From an uncultured Leucothrix sp. (GTDB taxonomy: Bacteria > Pseudomonadota > Gammaproteobacteria > Thiotrichales > Thiotrichaceae), in assembly GCA_937923375.1 (NCBI GenBank), contig CALAJG010000056.1, forward strand, positions 1 to 5,010: a DNA stretch of 5,010 bases, read 5' to 3'. This document shows positions 1 to 5,010 of the stretch, in pieces (the first letter of the stretch is position 1; each line of letters starts with the position of its first letter). Below the pieces are notes generated by a model, which was not told where the DNA came from, did no database searches, and was given only the letters and a program-made list of their open reading frames with translations. The translations under genes were made by a program, and so were the position numbers.

Positions 1-849
1 TTTATCGTCAAGTTGCTTCACGACTTCTGTCGGTGATACACCTTTGTCTTTTAACGCTTGAGCCAGCGCGCTGTTCTCTTCCTGAATATCTGACATACGA
101 CGCTCAAGAGTGATCTCCATCCGCGTGCTTTCTGCCATCTCGCTTCGGGCACTTTGCAGTTGTGCATTAAGGCTACGGTTGCGGGCATCTAATTCCTCAA
201 GAAGCTTAGCGCCTTCACCTGTTAGTTCACCATTGGCTAGTTTCAACTTCAACTCGGCTCTGGCAGAACCCAAGGAGTTAGATGAAGACTGTAAGCTTTG
301 GATTCTCTCTTCTAATGCCCTGAGGTCACTGTCACGTTTTGACTTTTCATCTTCAAGGCGTTTAACAGTCTCCCGAAGTTGTTCTCGTTCTTCTTCTAAG
401 TTGTTGAGCTTTTCAGACTGTTCTGCTTTCTCTTTTACTAATGTCTCAACCTGTTCAGAATTGGCTAAAGAGATAAACGAAGGGGGAGGCAAATTCCCGG
501 TTCTACCCCGTTTGAAAAGTCGGTAATGTTCTTTAAGTAGATTAGTTGCGTCCCTGTTGGGGATACTCTTAATGGACTCAGCGCTAGGTAACTTTAAGTC
601 AGCATTTCGAATCATAAAGTTGATGTTTCCACCACGAAATGCTTCAGGATTTGCCGCTAGGATTGCAACCATAATTTGGTTGTTAGAAACCTCGGCATCT
701 ATGTAGTTTTTGTTAACAATGGCGGTAAGCGTACCGATGGCTTTTACAGTGCGTGGAGCATGGCTTTCAGCGTATGCGCTATTGGTGCATAAACTTAGAA
801 CGAGTAAAAGAGGGGGTAATAAGTGGTGCAGTTTGGTAGTTACTGACAT
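1..849 (-). CDS. Exported FimV-like protein with coiled coil (C-terminus cut by window edge)
   Basis: The reading frame is open from an ATG at 849-847 to the left edge, giving 283 residues with no stop, so the C-terminus lies outside. Residues 1-27 look like a Sec signal peptide: Lys6 and two His, a Leu-rich core (about 10-20), then an AYA signal-peptidase I site before Glu28. Residues about 38-96 resemble the FimV core (a degenerate LysM-like domain). The best match is the stretch QIMVAILAANPEAF (58-71), followed by GGNIN (73-77) and LKLPS (85-89); FimV typically has QQTMLA..NP.AF..GNIN..K.G..LR.P here. A Pro-rich linker (119-123) leads into a charged heptad-like coiled coil from about 131 to at least 264. 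The roughly 150-residue N-terminal region of classical FimV is absent. In FimV/HubP this architecture belongs to envelope-spanning polar landmark and type IV pilus proteins; a role here is inferred. The Shine-Dalgarno is weak (GGA, 9 nt upstream). It lies 64 bp downstream of another FimV-related gene and is probably co-transcribed. Confidence 0.85.
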   Translation of the reverse strand, partial: MSVTTKLHHLLPPLLLVLSLCTNSAYAESHAPRTVKAIGTLTAIVNKNYIDAEVSNNQIMVAILAANPEAFRGGNINFMIRNADLKLPSAESIKSIPNRDATNLLKEHYRLFKRGRTGNLPPPSFISLANSEQVETLVKEKAEQSEKLNNLEEEREQLRETVKRLEDEKSKRDSDLRALEERIQSLQSSSNSLGSARAELKLKLANGELTGEGAKLLEELDARNRSLNAQLQSARSEMAESTRMEITLERRMSDIQEENSALAQALKDKGVSPTEVVKQLDDK

Positions 850-913
850 GCAATATTGTCCGGTACTTAAATTTTGATTAATTCGTGGAATCCTTCCCAA
901 GAGTCGAGCGATG

Positions 914-1564
914 TTACCATTCCTTGGACGATTCAAGAACCTGTTTCCAATGTTTTGATAGCTTAAAGCGCTGCTTTTGAAGCTTGTTAGCAAACATCGA
1001 TAGTTTTTCTTTTTGTCGTGTAGCTGCATAAAGACTCATTAGTTCTTCGACGTAATTAGTTTCAGGTTTCTTTTTGTCACAGGCAGCTTCCAGCAGGGCC
1101 TCGGCAATCTCAATACGGCCGTAATCAATCGCGTGTCTACCACGGTCAATAGTATTTCCTGTGGTTAACGCCGAATAAGGGTCGCTATCTACAGAGCTGG
1201 TGCGGCATGTTTGGCTCACTAGTACAGAACCCGGGAAGCGATGGCACTCAAGCGTTGAGTCGCTATCATGAGCCAGCCATTCATGAAAGTATTCACGATC
1301 ATTATGGTCTATTAGAGGAACGGCAAGGCTGTACATTCTTTCTCTGAGAGGGCGGCCATTTTTGCCTAGTGCAATAAAAAGGTCCTGCAATGCGCCGGGT
1401 AGAAATTGATGAAGATTGTGCTGTAAGGCGAATAAGAGCCGTTGACTATGCTGTTGGAATTGATTCGGCTGGCCTTTAATACTAAGGTTTAAACGTCGCC
1501 AGCTCTCCAAGATAGCCGGATCGTTTGAAGCCTTATTACTTTTGTTTGTACGTGAAATCGTCAC
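914..1564 (-). CDS. Cytosolic helical-repeat protein resembling the FimV/HubP C-terminal region
   Basis: A 216-residue protein with a GTG start. No ATG, GTG or TTG lies between the upstream in-frame TAA and this GTG, and AAGGA sits 7 nt ahead of it, so the start is well supported; the ATG at 1566-1564 is out of frame and runs straight into TGA. There is no signal peptide or membrane segment, so it is predicted to be cytoplasmic. Residues about 143-196 form a TPR-like helix pair: HAIDYGRIEIAEALLEAA (144-161), then VEELMSLYAATRQKEKLSMF (172-191). This closely follows the FimV pattern 'A..Y..YGR...A..LL..A' plus 'L.LLE.YA...D...F..LA..L', and the ending HWKQVLESS (205-213) resembles the 'W..V..LG' that closes FimV repeats. 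Residues 20-100 are helical, with a GRPLRER stretch (70-76), and I do not recognise them. It is the first gene of a likely two-gene unit with the exported FimV-like protein. FimV relatedness of the C-terminus is likely; the function is unknown. Confidence 0.85.
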   Translation of the reverse strand: MTISRTNKSNKASNDPAILESWRRLNLSIKGQPNQFQQHSQRLLFALQHNLHQFLPGALQDLFIALGKNGRPLRERMYSLAVPLIDHNDREYFHEWLAHDSDSTLECHRFPGSVLVSQTCRTSSVDSDPYSALTTGNTIDRGRHAIDYGRIEIAEALLEAACDKKKPETNYVEELMSLYAATRQKEKLSMFANKLQKQRFKLSKHWKQVLESSKEW

Positions 1565-1571
1565 ATTCGCA

Positions 1572-1576
1572 TCCTT
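1572..1576 (-). promoter_or_regulatory. Ribosome binding site for the 216-residue protein
   Basis: On the minus strand AAGGA is followed by a 7-nt spacer and then GTG. This supports translation beginning at the GTG codon rather than at the out-of-frame ATG two bases upstream, which is immediately followed by TGA. Confidence 0.75.
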
Positions 1577-1595
1577 GTGGGAACTAGCAAACCGG

Positions 1596-1625
1596 ATTAT
1601 ACGGATTATGGGTTAAAAGGTACAA
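1596..1625 (-). promoter_or_regulatory. Sigma70-like promoter for the FimV-related gene pair
   Basis: On the minus strand a perfect -10 TATAAT (1601-1596) lies 18 bp downstream of TTGTAC (1625-1620), which matches the -35 consensus only at TTG. Predicted transcription starts near 1589, giving a leader of about 25 nt that contains the AAGGA site. The -10 is embedded in a tandem direct repeat, plus-strand CGGATTAT at 1593-1600 and 1602-1609 (9-bp period), so there are two adjacent -10-like hexamers, CATAAT and TATAAT. The position fits the gene well; strength is inferred. Confidence 0.55.
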
Positions 1626-1745
1626 ACAAACCCTATTTAAACATTATGGGGGTTTCAATAATGAGACAATGGTCTGTGAGTGTTTGTTCCTGAGTTTGCG
1701 TTAGAGGGGATTGCAAACGTCATTAATAGGTCGTAACAATCGCCG

Positions 1746-1751
1746 AAAAGG
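1746..1751 (+). promoter_or_regulatory. Ribosome binding site that fixes the dinB TTG start
   Basis: AAAAGG lies 8 nt upstream of the TTG at 1760. An in-frame TGA at 1754-1756 rules out any longer product, and the next in-frame ATG (1784-1786) would remove catalytic Asp8. The TTG is therefore the only start compatible with a functional enzyme. Confidence 0.75.
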
Positions 1752-1759
1752 TTTGAATA

Positions 1760-2830
1760 TTGAGAAAAATTATTCATATTGACATGGACTGCTTCTATGC
1801 TGCGGTTGAAGTGCGGGAAAATCCGTCACTGCGCGGCAAGCCGGTCGCGGTGGGTGGCTCAGGATCACAGCGGGGCGTTATCGCAGCGTGTTCCTATGAA
1901 GCCCGCAAGTTTGGCGTTCACTCTGCGATGCCGTCTTCACGAGCGCGTCGCCTATGTCCACAGTTAATAATGCTGCCGGTTCGCATGTCTTTGTACAAAG
2001 AAGTCTCACGAAAGATACAGGCATTATTTTATCAATATACCGACCTGGTTGAACCGCTGTCGCTGGATGAGGCATTTCTGGATGTTAGTGAAAGTGAGCA
2101 CTGCAGGGGGAGTGCGACGCTTATTGCCAAGGAGATAAGGGATCGCATATTTGCTATGGAAAGAATCACTGCATCTGCTGGCATTGCGCCTAACAAATTC
2201 TTAGCAAAAGTAGCTAGTGACTGGGAAAAACCCAACGGCCAGTTCGTCATCAAACCTGACGAGATTGATAATTTTGTTCAACAACTCCCGGTAAAACGAA
2301 TTTTTGGAGTCGGTAAGGTGACTGCTAAGCGCCTAGCTGATATTGGGGTGGAAAACTGCCAACAACTGCAAGCCTTTAGTGAGGCGCAGCTCTCTGAGCA
2401 GTTTGGCGTGTTTGGTAAGCGTTTATTTGAGCTGGCGAGAGGTATTGATGATCGACCGGTGGTTACGCATCGTACGCCCAAATCGTTGAGTGTTGAAGAA
2501 ACCTACGCCTCTGACCTACCAGGTCTAGCAGATTGCATGGCTGAAATACCCTTGCTTTATTCAGAGTTTACTGAGCGCTTGGAAAAGACACAAAAGCGAA
2601 TGAATCTGCGACCCAGAACCCTGTTTGTTAAGCTAAGGTTTGATGATTTCGAAACGACCACCATCCAGATGGCGGGAACAACGCCCAGTGAAACTGGCTT
2701 TGCTCACCTATGCAGGCAGGCTTGGCAGCGAGGCAGAAGGCCTGTCAGGCTGATCGGCTTGGGGGTGCAGTTCTTTCCATTAGATATGCCTGAGCAGTTA
2801 GAGTTGCCGCTTAATATAGTGAATAAGTGA
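1760..2830 (+). CDS. dinB: DNA polymerase IV (Y-family translesion polymerase)
   Basis: A full-length 356-residue DinB (the E. coli protein is about 351). This error-prone polymerase extends past bulky N2-dG and similar lesions, recruited by the sliding clamp. The N-terminus MRKIIHIDMDCFYAAVE matches E. coli closely. Metal-binding Asp8 and the Asp103-Glu104 pair in PLSLDEAFLDV (99-109) are present, and Tyr13 occupies the steric-gate position (Phe13 in E. coli). SYEARKFGV (45-53) is the fingers motif, and TASAGIAPNKFLAKVASD (137-154) is the palm signature. A helix-hairpin-helix lies around 178-203 (GVGKVTAKRLADIGV), and the little finger covers about 240-340. The C-terminal QLELPL (346-351) corresponds to the beta-clamp-binding peptide. 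The start is TTG, set by an in-frame TGA two codons upstream. In E. coli the gene is SOS-induced, but no LexA box is visible here. The last 20 bp overlap the convergent ubiA 3' end. Confidence 0.98.
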   Translation: MRKIIHIDMDCFYAAVEVRENPSLRGKPVAVGGSGSQRGVIAACSYEARKFGVHSAMPSSRARRLCPQLIMLPVRMSLYKEVSRKIQALFYQYTDLVEPLSLDEAFLDVSESEHCRGSATLIAKEIRDRIFAMERITASAGIAPNKFLAKVASDWEKPNGQFVIKPDEIDNFVQQLPVKRIFGVGKVTAKRLADIGVENCQQLQAFSEAQLSEQFGVFGKRLFELARGIDDRPVVTHRTPKSLSVEETYASDLPGLADCMAEIPLLYSEFTERLEKTQKRMNLRPRTLFVKLRFDDFETTTIQMAGTTPSETGFAHLCRQAWQRGRRPVRLIGLGVQFFPLDMPEQLELPLNIVNK

Positions 2831-3680
2831 GCAGTAAGCCGATAAATACCACCATGCCAAACCAGTTGCTATTCAAAAAAGCATGAAAGCAAGGCACCGA
2901 TTCTCGCTCACGAATCAGGTACTGTTGATACATAAAGAAAATAGACGCCCCTGCTAAACCCAAATAGTAAATGCCGCCTAGTGACTCCAATAAACCAATG
3001 ACTGTCAGCATCATGGCGACAATGAATTGCATGATGCCAACGATGATTTTGTCGTTATCGCCAAATAAAATAGCCGTCGACTTGAGGCCAAGCTTGATGT
3101 CATCTTCACGGTCGGCCATGCCGTACATCGTGTCGTAAGCAGTGGTCCAAATAACCGCAGTGAAAAATAGTAGCCAATTGCTCAGATCCGGTAGCTGGTT
3201 GTGGACAGCGGTGTAGGCCATAGGAATGGACCAGCCAAAAGTAAAACCAAGGTGTACCTGAGGCAACATGTGCACCCGCTTCATAAACGGATAACTAGCC
3301 GCTAACGCCAGTGCAACAAGGGACATGCCGATAGTTAACCAGTTTAGTTGAAACACTAATAAGAATGAGACAAGTGCTAATACGACAAAAACACCGATAG
3401 CTTCTTTTGGGGTAATGGCTCCCGTCGCGAGTGGGCGTTGTTCGGTGCGTGCAACATCTGAATCAAAGTCACGATCAGCATAATCGTTAATGGCACAGCC
3501 GGCAGAGCGCATTAGGAAGACGCCAAGAACAAAAATAATTAGAATCTTTACACTAGGAAAGCCACCGGAAGCAATCCAAAGCGCCCACAGTGTTGGCCAA
3601 AGCAACAGATAAGTCCCGATGGGCCGATCAAATCGAATTAGTTGCAGGTAGTGTGGGAATTGTTTTTTTAGATCGATCAT
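2811..3680 (-). CDS. ubiA: 4-hydroxybenzoate polyprenyltransferase
   Basis: A 289-residue integral inner-membrane protein, essentially the length of E. coli UbiA (290). UbiA joins a polyprenyl diphosphate side chain to 4-hydroxybenzoate, the first membrane step of ubiquinone synthesis. The N-terminal signature RFDRPIGTYLLLWPTLWALW (16-35) is typical. The first Asp-rich motif NDYADRDFD (65-73, pattern NDxxDxxxD) continues into RTEQRPLATG (78-87). The second, YDTMYGMADREDD (182-194), includes Asp183, Asp190 and Asp194; together the two motifs bind Mg-diphosphate. Hydrophobic segments recur along the chain (about 25-38, 45-60, 95-112, 115-130, 168-182, 212-230, 235-250, 273-287), as expected for the multi-helix fold. 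The ATG is the only start, since an in-frame TAA lies three codons upstream; the Shine-Dalgarno is poor. ubiC, often just upstream of ubiA, is not adjacent. The 3' end overlaps dinB by 20 bp. Confidence 0.98.
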   Translation of the reverse strand: MIDLKKQFPHYLQLIRFDRPIGTYLLLWPTLWALWIASGGFPSVKILIIFVLGVFLMRSAGCAINDYADRDFDSDVARTEQRPLATGAITPKEAIGVFVVLALVSFLLVFQLNWLTIGMSLVALALAASYPFMKRVHMLPQVHLGFTFGWSIPMAYTAVHNQLPDLSNWLLFFTAVIWTTAYDTMYGMADREDDIKLGLKSTAILFGDNDKIIVGIMQFIVAMMLTVIGLLESLGGIYYLGLAGASIFFMYQQYLIRERESVPCFHAFLNSNWFGMVVFIGLLLTYSLY

Positions 3681-3724
3681 GATGATTTGTTAGCGCTCCA
3701 GTGGCCATTTCACGAGTCCCTAGG

Positions 3725-3752
3725 ATTATACGCAAATTATTTCTGCTGACGA
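3725..3752 (-). promoter_or_regulatory. Sigma70-like promoter for ubiA
   Basis: On the minus strand a perfect -10 TATAAT (3730-3725) is preceded at 16 bp by TCGTCA (3752-3747), matching the -35 consensus at four of six positions. Transcription would start near 3718, leaving a leader of about 38 nt. The -10 context CGTATAATCC is identical to that of the other minus-strand promoter in this window (1603-1594). The -35 overlaps the dyad at 3746-3760. Confidence 0.5.
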
Positions 3753-3760
3753 CTTGTCAG
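3746..3760. promoter_or_regulatory. Small dyad (possible operator) between ubiA and the DUF3549 gene
   Basis: CTGAC, a 5-nt centre, then GTCAG forms a perfect 5-bp inverted repeat. It covers the predicted ubiA -35 on one strand and a TTGTCA hexamer (3754-3759, five of six matches to a -35) on the other, so a bound protein could affect both genes. Arms this short occur often by chance, and no known regulator site is recognised. No good -10 lies at the right distance from TTGTCA. Confidence 0.25.
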
Positions 3761-3804
3761 TGTGATTATGCGATTATTCGCACTTAATTTTTAGTCGATG
3801 TTTT

Positions 3805-3808
3805 GAGG
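3805..3808 (+). promoter_or_regulatory. Ribosome binding site for the DUF3549 gene, deciding its start
   Basis: GAGG lies 6 nt upstream of the ATG at 3815. A TTG four codons earlier (3803) is in frame, but it overlaps this Shine-Dalgarno and would put the GAGG inside the coding region. The ATG is therefore preferred, and it also matches where I recall family members beginning. Confidence 0.7.
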
Positions 3809-3814
3809 TGCAGG

Positions 3815-4867
3815 ATGCAACAACAGCTGGAAACGATCAGTGATTTTTTGGTGTTAAGTGGTTTTCAATACCGTATCTTTGACTTGGGCCGGAAGATTCA
3901 GAAAATTTCCAATCAAACGTTTGCTGCGATAGAGCTACAACAAACCCCTTATCCATACCCTTTCCAACAAAAAGCCTGGCTGGCGATTTTGTTCTGGGAT
4001 AAGCAAAAAAAGCAAGAGCCGGTGATTTGGTTCCTAAGCTTCCCTATTGACGAGCTAGGTTTGCTAAAGCTTGAATCACGGGATGGTTTTGTCAGGGACT
4101 TGATGTCAAATATTGGTGAGAATATGCAGGCGCACCTGGCAGGAGGGATTGCAAAAGATTCTCTGAAAGAAAGTCCATTTTCTTTTAAGCCAAGAGAAGA
4201 TCGTCTGGCCGTGTTTCATGCCTTGGCAACGGTTGAACTGAAAGAAAAACCATCTCAACACTACGCTCCAGCTCAGGACTATTTATCGGGCAAGGATGGG
4301 TTTGAACGGTGGGAATATTTAGGTTTGCAGGGTATTGCAGACGTCATTGCTCGTCTTGAGCATGATGGGAACGCCAGTAAGTTGGCAACTGCACTACCAA
4401 GCTTGCCGGATGTTCCTTTAGATCGATTTATGCAATGCCTTGAGAATGTGAGTTACGCAGGAACACTAAGTGCGAGCGTCGCTAAGCGCATCACTGAGGA
4501 AATGAATTCTGAAACGAAACAACCGCCTTTAATGGCTTCGCTACTTCGGGCGCTGTCAGGTAGTGAAGCAAGAAGCGAAAGGCAGCGGCTGATCACTGAA
4601 GTGCTTACTTCTGAATGGCGCGAAGAAATTGAAGTGTTGGCTGCCATTTCGGGTAGGGCTTGGGGTGACTTGAGAGAAGATAAAATAATGCAGCATTTTT
4701 TAGAAGCGACAGCACTCCAGGAGCAGGATGTATTTAATATTTTACTCGTCGATTTGATGACGATACCTGACTTGCGGCCCAAAGTTTTGGCAGGGCTAAG
4801 AAACCCTGAGAGAAGCTCGTTGTTGAGTCAACGAATTGGCGGCTTTATGGGCGGAGTCATTGCTTGA
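3815..4867 (+). CDS. DUF3549 family protein
   Basis: A 350-residue soluble protein with no signal peptide or membrane segment. The N-terminal 100 residues carry the features I associate with DUF3549: ISDFLVLSGFQYRIFDLGRK (8-27), QTPYPYPFQQKAWLAILFW (43-61) and PVIWFLSFPIDE (69-80). A helical, acid-rich remainder follows, with LQGIADVIARL (171-181) and repeated amphipathic helices from about 200 to 330 that look like HEAT-type solenoid packing. The C-terminal tail IGGFMGGVIA (341-350) is small and glycine-rich. The function of the family is unknown to me; it is seen in gammaproteobacteria such as Vibrio, Pseudomonas and Marinobacter, by memory near yqcC/truC-type genes. The gene diverges from ubiA across a 134-bp spacer, and its own promoter could not be identified. 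Family assignment rests on recalled motif similarity. Confidence 0.88.
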   Translation: MQQQLETISDFLVLSGFQYRIFDLGRKIQKISNQTFAAIELQQTPYPYPFQQKAWLAILFWDKQKKQEPVIWFLSFPIDELGLLKLESRDGFVRDLMSNIGENMQAHLAGGIAKDSLKESPFSFKPREDRLAVFHALATVELKEKPSQHYAPAQDYLSGKDGFERWEYLGLQGIADVIARLEHDGNASKLATALPSLPDVPLDRFMQCLENVSYAGTLSASVAKRITEEMNSETKQPPLMASLLRALSGSEARSERQRLITEVLTSEWREEIEVLAAISGRAWGDLREDKIMQHFLEATALQEQDVFNILLVDLMTIPDLRPKVLAGLRNPERSSLLSQRIGGFMGGVIA

Positions 4868-4881
4868 GCCTAGATTTTGCT

Positions 4882-4921
4882 TAACAAATAATCTATCTGA
4901 TTGAGAAGAACATATTTGTTA
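4882..4921. repeat. AT-rich inverted repeat downstream of the DUF3549 gene
   Basis: TAACAAATA at 4882-4890 pairs perfectly with TATTTGTTA at 4913-4921 across a 22-nt centre. An overlapping 10-bp palindrome TTATCGATAA (4919-4928) is followed by a run of eight T (4932-4939). The position, just after the stop codon, would suit a terminator, but the stem has a single G-C pair and a long loop, so a standard factor-independent terminator is unlikely. The rest of the spacer (4868-4997) shows no gene; it presumably holds the promoter for the next gene, but no convincing one was found. Confidence 0.3.
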
Positions 4922-4985
4922 TCGATAATGATTTTTTTTGTTATTGGCTAGCAAGAAAGTTTATTGCAATTTGGTAATGTCAGAT

Positions 4986-4991
4986 AAAAGG
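4986..4991 (+). promoter_or_regulatory. Ribosome binding site for the gene at the right edge
   Basis: AAAAGG precedes an ATG at 4998 by 6 nt. It is the same Shine-Dalgarno sequence as dinB uses, and it supports a true start codon even though only four codons are visible. Confidence 0.55.
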
Positions 4992-4997
4992 TTTAAG

Positions 4998-5010
4998 ATG
5001 CGCGACAAGA
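4998..5010 (+). CDS. Start of a further gene, truncated by the window edge
   Basis: The ATG at 4998 with a well-placed AAAAGG reads Met-Arg-Asp-Lys before the window ends. It is on the same strand as the DUF3549 gene, 130 bp downstream. From recalled gene order around DUF3549, a YqcC-type protein is one possibility, but four codons cannot establish identity. The start itself is moderately likely. Confidence 0.45.

Larger units (their letters stand above)
1565..1759. other. Divergent intergenic region between the FimV-related pair and dinB
   Basis: This 195-bp stretch contains the minus-strand promoter and ribosome binding site described separately and the dinB ribosome binding site at its right end. 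For dinB no convincing promoter is visible: TTGCAA at 1711-1716 could be a -35, but the hexamers 16-18 bp further on (such as TAACAA at 1734-1739) match poorly. No LexA box of the form CTG-N10-CAG was seen; the nearest candidate, beginning CTGTGAG at about 1673, lacks the CAG half. No terminator, RNA gene or small coding sequence is recognisable. Confidence 0.6.

Noticed and set aside
110..526. A 138-residue plus-strand open frame rich in Ser, Arg and Leu
   Set aside because: It lies antisense to the coiled-coil region of the exported FimV-like protein. Its Ser/Arg/Leu-heavy composition is what the complement of Glu/Lys/Leu heptads produces, and it has no recognisable domain.
778..849. Lipoprotein signal at Cys21 of the exported FimV-like protein
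   Set aside because: The residue before the Cys is Leu (LSLC), which does not fit a lipobox. The AYA site at residues 25-27 is a better signal-peptidase I site.
1779..2481. Four short open frames within dinB (1779-1967 plus; 1878-2075, 2032-2253 and 2278-2481 minus)
   Set aside because: All lie entirely inside the well-conserved dinB frame and show no domain features.
2740..2750. GCCTGTCAGGC near-palindrome within dinB
   Set aside because: It has 5-bp arms around a single base inside coding sequence, with no T run; most likely chance in a CAGGC-rich stretch.
3803..3814. TTG at 3803 as the start of the DUF3549 gene
   Set aside because: It overlaps the GAGG ribosome binding site that is ideally spaced from the ATG at 3815, and it adds only four residues.
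4453..4782. A 109-residue minus-strand open frame inside the DUF3549 gene
   Set aside because: It is antisense to a well-supported gene, with Ser-rich low-complexity composition and no recognisable motif.
4913..4940. Factor-independent terminator ending in the eight-T run
   Set aside because: The stem candidates are short and AT-rich (TTATCGATAA leaves only three base pairs around a tetraloop). No G-C-rich hairpin directly precedes the T run.
1..5010. CRISPR array, insertion sequence, tRNA, rRNA or phage attachment site
   Set aside because: No regularly spaced repeats, transposase-like protein, terminal inverted repeats or RNA-gene signatures were seen on either strand.

Overview
The window reads as ordinary chromosome from a gammaproteobacterium, probably a marine or environmental Alteromonadales/Oceanospirillales-type lineage. 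This is inferred from an E. coli-like DNA polymerase IV, a proteobacterial UbiA, a DUF3549-family protein (a family I know only from gammaproteobacteria) and two FimV-related proteins. Base composition is moderate, and I see no insertion sequence, tRNA, rRNA or CRISPR array. The genus cannot be fixed from the sequence alone.

Layout. Positions 1-1566 hold two genes on the minus strand. The first transcribed is a 216-residue protein with a GTG start and a helix-repeat C-terminus like the cytoplasmic end of FimV/HubP. It is followed, 64 bp later, by an exported protein with a degenerate LysM-like FimV core and a long coiled coil, which runs off the left edge. A 195-bp divergent intergenic region (1565-1759) separates them from dinB (1760-2830, plus), which uses a TTG start. 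dinB converges on ubiA (2811-3680, minus), and the two coding regions overlap tail to tail by 20 bp. A 134-bp divergent region (3681-3814), with a sigma70-like ubiA promoter and a small dyad, separates ubiA from a DUF3549 gene (3815-4867, plus). About 130 bp of AT-rich spacer follows, then the first four codons of another plus-strand gene at the right edge.

How the genes relate. dinB (translesion synthesis) and ubiA (ubiquinone synthesis) are housekeeping genes with no functional link here beyond their shared 3' boundary. The least ordinary part is the left-hand pair. Two proteins resemble different parts of FimV, one exported and one apparently cytosolic. They lie in the reverse of the order found within a FimV polypeptide, and the exported one lacks the usual large N-terminal FimV region. 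They may form a split or divergent polar-landmark/pilus-associated module; this is inference. No defence, mobile or other obviously new multi-gene system is visible.
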